From contig CAIQSZ010000098.1 of NCBI GenBank assembly GCA_903874575.1, positions 1-16,425 on the forward strand: a stretch of DNA of 16,425 nucleotides, read 5' to 3'. Positions 15,166-16,425 of the stretch are shown piece after piece (position 1 is the stretch's first letter; each line of letters starts with the position of its first letter). The notes beneath the pieces were generated by a model that was not told the DNA's origin, ran no database searches, and was given only the letters and a program-made list of their open reading frames with translations. A program made the position numbers and the translations under genes. This DNA is from an uncultured Elusimicrobia bacterium. Its GTDB lineage: Bacteria; Elusimicrobiota; Elusimicrobia; UBA1565; UBA9628.

Positions 15166-16425
15166 TCAGTCCGAGGAGTCGACGACGCGCATGATCTCGT
15201 CGAGCGTGGTGACGCCCGCGGCGGCCCTGCGCAGTCCGTCCAGCAGGAGCGGCTCCATGCCGCTCTTGAGCGCGGCGCGCTTCAGTTCGTCGATGCCGCT
15301 CTTGCGCAGGACGGCCTCGCGCAGGGGCGGCGTGAGCACCGCGGCCTCGAAGATCAGCACCCGTCCGCGGTAGCCGGTTCCGCGGCAGGCGTCGCAGCCC
15401 GCGCCCCGCCTCAAGCCCGGGCCGAAGTTCTTGGGGACCGCGACGGCCGCCTTGGCGGCGCGCGCGGCCACTTCGGCGAGTTCCTCGGGCGTGGCCTCGT
15501 GCGGCCGCGCGCAGTCCGGGCAGACGGCGCGCGCCAGGCGCTGGGCCGTGACGGCGGTCAGCGCGGATGCGACCAGGAACGGCTCCAGGCCCATGTCGAT
15601 CAGGCGGTTCACCGCGCCCAGGGCGCTCACGGTGTGCAGCGTCGTCAGCAGCAGATGTCCGGTCAGCGACGCGGAGAGCGCGATCTCGGCCGTCTCCGTG
15701 TCGCGGATCTCGCCGACCATGATGACGTTGGGGTCCTGGCGCAGGATGGCGCGCAGGCCCTCGGCGAAGCTGAAGCCCTGGCGGGGCGCGACCATGCCTT
15801 GCGTGATGCCGGGTATCTTGCGCTCGATGGGGTCCTCGAGGGTCACGATGTTGCGCGAGGAGTCGTTGAGTTCGTGCAGCATCGCGTACAGGGTGGTGGA
15901 CTTGCCGCAGCCGGTGGGTCCGGTGACGACGATGAGGCCTTGCGGGCGCCGGAGCAGGACGCGCAACTGGGCGCGCGAGTCGGGTTCCAGGCCGAGTTCG
16001 TCGAGAGTGCTGGTCTTCGTCCCGCGCGGGATCACGCGCAGCACGGCCTTGTCGCCCTGCGGGGTGGGAAAGGTGGACAGGCGCAGGTCGGCCTCTCGCC
16101 CGCCCAGGTTCACGGAGACGCGTCCGTCCTCGGGCTTGCCGCCGGCCTGCTTCTCCGGGTCCAGGCCGCAGGCGACGCGGATGTTCGAGACCACGCGCAG
16201 GTTCAGGCTGTTCGGGACCTGAAGCACTTCCTCCATCACGCCGTCGATGCGGTAGCGCACGCGCAGGTAAGTCTCCTGCGGCTCGAGATGGATGTCCGAG
16301 GCGCGCGCGCTCATGGCTTCGCTCAGCACCAGCTGGACCACGGCGCCGACCAGCTTCTCCTCGGAGGTCGCCGGCTTGGCCGGAGAGCCGCCGAAGAATC
16401 CGGACTTGGGGATTTCCTTGCTCGA
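15166..16425 (-). CDS. GspE/PilB/TadA-superfamily type II secretion or type IV pilus ATPase, C-terminal part (5' end outside window)
   Basis: This hexameric cytoplasmic ATPase powers assembly of a type II secretion pseudopilus or a type IV pilus. The frame is open to the window edge, giving 419 residues without the start; the GTG at 16341 is internal. Seen are the N2 domain SEAMSARASDIHLEPQ ... VRYRIDG, Walker A GPTGCGKSTT (169-178 of the visible part, 15892-15921), the Asp box TLEDPIE, Walker B NVIMVGEIRDTETAEIA, the His box LLTTLHTVSALGAVNRL, and a four-cysteine zinc module (CPDC and CDAC), which GspE and PilB share. The Walker A loop has Cys where most relatives have Ser. GspE and PilB cannot be separated without the N-terminal domain or neighbours. 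All catalytic boxes are intact. Confidence 0.93.
   Translation of the reverse strand, partial: SSKEIPKSGFFGGSPAKPATSEEKLVGAVVQLVLSEAMSARASDIHLEPQETYLRVRYRIDGVMEEVLQVPNSLNLRVVSNIRVACGLDPEKQAGGKPEDGRVSVNLGGREADLRLSTFPTPQGDKAVLRVIPRGTKTSTLDELGLEPDSRAQLRVLLRRPQGLIVVTGPTGCGKSTTLYAMLHELNDSSRNIVTLEDPIERKIPGITQGMVAPRQGFSFAEGLRAILRQDPNVIMVGEIRDTETAEIALSASLTGHLLLTTLHTVSALGAVNRLIDMGLEPFLVASALTAVTAQRLARAVCPDCARPHEATPEELAEVAARAAKAAVAVPKNFGPGLRRGAGCDACRGTGYRGRVLIFEAAVLTPPLREAVLRKSGIDELKRAALKSGMEPLLLDGLRRAAAGVTTLDEIMRVVDSSD

Noticed and set aside
1..16425. tRNA, rRNA, CRISPR arrays, insertion sequences and riboswitches
   Set aside because: I saw no cloverleaf-like segments, spaced direct repeats, transposase motifs or known riboswitch cores by eye; nearly all sequence is accounted for by coding regions.

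Overview
This window is high-GC bacterial DNA. It is dominated by one long, tightly packed minus-strand operon for de novo nucleotide synthesis. Read in the direction of transcription (right to left, from about 12112 to beyond position 1), the order is purD, purE, purK, pyrB, pyrC, pyrD, pyrF, pyrE, purM, a fused purN-purH, carA and the 5' part of carB. Most neighbours overlap by 1 to 14 bases, several starts are GTG, and only two junctions leave a short gap (22 and 56 bases). A complete pyrimidine block from aspartate carbamoyltransferase to OMP decarboxylase is nested inside a set of purine genes. The carbamoyl-phosphate synthase genes close the series. purF, purL/Q/S, purC and purB are not in the window.

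The quinone-type (class 2) dihydroorotate dehydrogenase, the UDP-sugar epimerase and the secretion or pilus ATPase suggest a Gram-negative (diderm) bacterium with a respiratory quinone. The high GC and this gene style would fit an environmental lineage such as Elusimicrobiota. That is a low-confidence guess, not a demonstrated assignment.

Right of purD, from about 12113 to 14064, lies a short plus-strand segment that diverges from the operon. It holds one broken gene, here read as a secreted zinc-metallopeptidase-like protein. A hydrophobic signal-like segment stands at its N-terminus, and an HEIHH (HExxH) motif appears immediately after an apparent one-base frameshift in a G5 run at 13121-13125. 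A small two-helix membrane protein follows. The divergent intergenic region holds a candidate sigma70-type promoter for the plus-strand gene and a perfect 9-bp inverted repeat just in front of purD.

The right end (14083-16425, minus strand) holds a UDP-glucuronate 4-epimerase-like sugar nucleotide epimerase and the C-terminal 419 residues of a GspE/PilB family ATPase.

The two observations most worth checking are the PurN-PurH fusion, which puts both 10-formyl-THF-dependent steps of purine synthesis on one chain, and the frameshifted zincin-like gene.
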